Virus record (IMG/VR): IMGVR_UViG_3300043640_000413 | Span: 1-41,323 of that record | Source of the DNA: a virus | DNA: 41,323 bases | Strand: one strand, 5' to 3' | Shown here: piece by piece, positions 39,526 to 41,323 of the stretch | Numbering within the stretch: position 1 is the stretch's first letter | How the letters are laid out: the number at the start of each line of letters is the position of its first letter | Position numbers and translations under genes: made by a program | Notes under the pieces: generated by a model | What the model was told of the DNA's origin: nothing | Database searches by the model: none | The model's input: the letters and a program-made list of their open reading frames with translations, nothing else

Positions 39526-40380
39526 ATGCTGATTTCCTACTCCCGTCCCAAACCCATCGCATGGAGCCTGATCGGCGACGGCTCGGCGTGGCTCTCCGAC
39601 GATGCCGGCAGCGCACTGACCAACGGCCGACCCGCGGCTGCGTCGCGGCTGCAGTGGTTGAGCGGAGCCCAGACCACCGACAGCGTGCTCGCCCTGCGCG
39701 GCAGCTGGTCTACCGGCTTCGCGCCACGCGTGGTGGGCCTGATCGGCCTGTCGCTGCCCGTGGGCACGCTGATCAGCCTGGCGTTCCGCCGCCCGGCCGA
39801 CGCCGACTATTCGTACCTGGCCGACACCTACAGCCAGCGCGTCGTGCAACTGCCTGACGGCTCGCGCTGCGCGTGGCTTGTGCTCGATGCCGGCGTCGAT
39901 GCCGCGATTGGCATCGAGTACCGCATTGCGAACGACGTCGACGGCGCCTCGGCGATCGCGGCGGGCGCGCCGGTGGATGTGGGCGAGGCTTGGGTTGGGC
40001 CTGCGGTGGATGTGGCGCATGAGGTGGGCTGGGCGCGCGGCATCAACGACCCGACCGTTGTGCGCCGATCACGCGGTGGCCAGGCATTCGGATCCGTGCT
40101 GCGCAGCTGGCGCACGCTGCAAGCTCGGCTCGCGATTGCGGACGAGGGCGAGGTACGGGGCAATGGGTTGGCCAACGCGTCGGACTGGGAGCTTGTAGAA
40201 GCCGCGTTGGCGGGCGGCGAACCGTGCGTGGCTATCCCTCGCTGGCGTGGGCAGACCGCCGACTACCTGCAGCGCACGGCGCTGTTTGCCATCGCTACCC
40301 AGCAGGGCAACATCCAGCACGCTGGAGGCAGCCTGTATGGCCGGGACTACAGCTTCGAAGAGGTTCCCGCCGCGAATTAG
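39526..40380 (+). CDS. Tail protein, last of the structural operon
   Basis: A 284-residue protein, MLISYSRPKPIAWSLIGDGS at the start, mostly beta strands, with GIEYRIANDVDGASAIAAGA and GGSLYGRDYSFEEVPAAN at the end. It follows the tail-tip gene by 4 bases and is conserved in place in related siphophage-type Mu-like phages as I recall. Probably a tail-tip component; no domain recognised. Confidence 0.55.
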   Translation: MLISYSRPKPIAWSLIGDGSAWLSDDAGSALTNGRPAAASRLQWLSGAQTTDSVLALRGSWSTGFAPRVVGLIGLSLPVGTLISLAFRRPADADYSYLADTYSQRVVQLPDGSRCAWLVLDAGVDAAIGIEYRIANDVDGASAIAAGAPVDVGEAWVGPAVDVAHEVGWARGINDPTVVRRSRGGQAFGSVLRSWRTLQARLAIADEGEVRGNGLANASDWELVEAALAGGEPCVAIPRWRGQTADYLQRTALFAIATQQGNIQHAGGSLYGRDYSFEEVPAAN

Positions 40381-40386
40381 AGACAG

Positions 40387-40420
40387 CGACGGTCGACGTG
40401 CGCTAACACGCCGACCGTCG
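40387..40420 (+). terminator. Strong hairpin closing the tail operon
   Basis: CGACGGTCG-A-CGTG and CACG-C-CGACCGTCG pair with one mismatch around a CGCTAA loop. It begins 6 bases after the stop. There is no T-tract, so it may act as a factor-assisted terminator or protect the message end. The following 100 bases up to the methyltransferase start hold no gene. Confidence 0.6.
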
Positions 40421-40496
40421 AGAACTACGCAGCACAAGCCTGCGAGCCCCCCAAGGCTGCCTGCCCTGTCGACAGAGCCCGTGCAGCCTAACAATG

Positions 40497-40511
40497 TTTC
40501 ATCTGGTGAAA
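40497..40511 (+). promoter_or_regulatory. Small inverted repeat before the methyltransferase gene
   Basis: TTTCA-TCTGG-TGAAA lies 11 bases before the ATG, overlapping the AAGG ribosome site region. It could be an operator or an RNA hairpin that controls translation. A separate promoter for this gene was not found with confidence. Confidence 0.3.
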
Positions 40512-40522
40512 AAGGCTTGCGC

Positions 40523-41323
40523 ATGCAACAAGGATCGTCTCCCATCATTCCCTGGCTGGGCGGCAAACGCCGCCTCGCTGATCGCATCTTTCCCTTCTTC
40601 CCGCGGCACAAGTGCTACGTGGAGCCGTTCGCTGGTGGCGCCGCGCTGTTCTTTCTGCGGCCGGTGGCTGCCGAATGCGAGGTGCTCAACGACATCAACG
40701 GCGAACTGGTCAACCTGTACCGCATCGTCCAGAACCACCTCGAAGAGTTCGTCCGTCAATTCAAATGGGCACTCACAAGCCGCAAGGTGTTCGAGTGGCT
40801 CAAGATGACCAGGCCAGAGACGCTGACAGATATCCAGCGCGCAGCACGGTTCTACTACCTACAGCAGGCGGCATTCGGTGGCCGCGTCGACGGCCAGAGC
40901 TTCGGCACGGCGACCACGGCGCCGCCAGGGCTCAATCTGCTGCGGTTGGAAGAGACGTTGTCGGCAGCCCATCTACGGCTGGCCAGCGCGTACATCGAGA
41001 ACCTGACCTGGCAGGATTGCATCAGCCGCTACGACCGGCCGCACACGTTCTTTTATCTGGACCCGCCCTACTGGGAGACCGAAGGCTACGGCGTTGGGTT
41101 TGGCTGGGAGCAATACGAGCAGCTCGCCCAGCAGCTGGGCTCGATCAAGGGCAAGGCAATCGTCAGCCTCGGCGACCATCCAGCGATCCGGGAAGCGTTC
41201 GCTGCGTTCCACATCGAATCGACCGACATCAAGTACACAGTCGGCGGTGGGAAAGGAGCGGATCGTACCGAGCTGTTGATCTTCAGCTGGGATATCAAAG
41301 CCGATCCATCGAGCCTGTTCTAG
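40523..41323 (+). CDS. D12-class N6-adenine DNA methyltransferase
   Basis: A 266-residue methyltransferase of the Dam/D12 class. Motifs are clear: PWLGGKRRLADRI near the N-terminus, VEPFAGGAALFF (motif I, residues 33-44), LNDINGELVNLY, and DPPYW (motif IV, 180-184). It transfers methyl groups to adenine in a sequence not determined here. The ATG at 40523 has AAGG at 8-11 bases and fits the family start. It sits alone behind the tail operon at the right end, like mom in Mu, so protection from host restriction is likely. The stop is the last codon of the window. Confidence 0.88.
   Translation: MQQGSSPIIPWLGGKRRLADRIFPFFPRHKCYVEPFAGGAALFFLRPVAAECEVLNDINGELVNLYRIVQNHLEEFVRQFKWALTSRKVFEWLKMTRPETLTDIQRAARFYYLQQAAFGGRVDGQSFGTATTAPPGLNLLRLEETLSAAHLRLASAYIENLTWQDCISRYDRPHTFFYLDPPYWETEGYGVGFGWEQYEQLAQQLGSIKGKAIVSLGDHPAIREAFAAFHIESTDIKYTVGGGKGADRTELLIFSWDIKADPSSLF

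Noticed and set aside
1-41323. tRNA, rRNA or riboswitch genes
   Set aside because: No cloverleaf-like, ribosomal or known riboswitch pattern was noticed in any gap; all gaps are short.

Overview
The window is nearly all of a Mu-like transposable (pro)phage with high-GC DNA, about 41 kb. It carries a DDE transposase, a MuB-type ATPase, a Mor-family activator, GemA and Ner-like regulators, and the Mu-type packaging and head genes (gp25/26/27/28, DUF935 portal, gpF). The tail is of the long non-contractile type: tube protein, G/GT chaperones with a frameshift, and a 1630-residue tape measure, with no sheath gene. GC content, codon use and an rdgC homologue suggest a gammaproteobacterial host, perhaps of the Xanthomonas/Rhodanobacter group; the species cannot be fixed from sequence alone. 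No phage end, host flank, tRNA or rRNA is visible. The window starts on the stop codon of mor and ends on the stop codon of a DNA methyltransferase, so both phage termini should lie just outside.

Layout. Positions 1-13974 form the early region, read leftward and very tightly packed, with many ATGA, GTGA or TGATG stop/start overlaps. From promoter outward it holds a Ner-like regulator, an XRE regulator, small DNA-binding proteins, a DUF3102-like coiled coil, transposase A, ATPase B, a run of small proteins (several cysteine-rich), a possible Gam-like protein, RdgC, a DUF2786 protein, GemA and finally Mor. Positions 13975-14085 are the switch: a leftward sigma70-like promoter overlapped by 13-bp operator repeats. 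A second Ner-like protein, the probable repressor, is read rightward from 14086. Positions 14556-16075 hold a secreted or lipoprotein-like accessory gene and four small genes.

Positions 16130-17802 are the lysis cassette (holin, lytic transglycosylase, embedded Rz/Rz1 spanins). Positions 17799-23133 are packaging and head assembly (DUF2730, gp26-like, DUF3486, large terminase, portal, gpF). Positions 23228-29054 hold an Ala/Glu-rich protein, a protease-major capsid fusion, connectors and the tail tube protein, closed by a strong terminator. Positions 29180-40380 are tail chaperones, tape measure, an Ig/discoidin adhesin, a large tail-tip protein with SPRY-like and carbohydrate-binding-like modules, and a last tail protein. 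A hairpin separates these from a D12-class adenine methyltransferase at the right end, the place held by mom in Mu.

Working model. The two Ner-like proteins compete at the 13-bp operators. Early transcription makes transposase, ATPase and, last, Mor. Mor then probably activates the late genes, perhaps through two near-identical TTAGT-N7-(A/G)CTAA dyads found just before the lysis cassette and just before the capsid genes. The parts that stand out are this dyad pair, the paralogous switch, phage-borne rdgC, the modular capsid fusion with recurrent REA tripeptides, and the lectin-like tail-tip modules.
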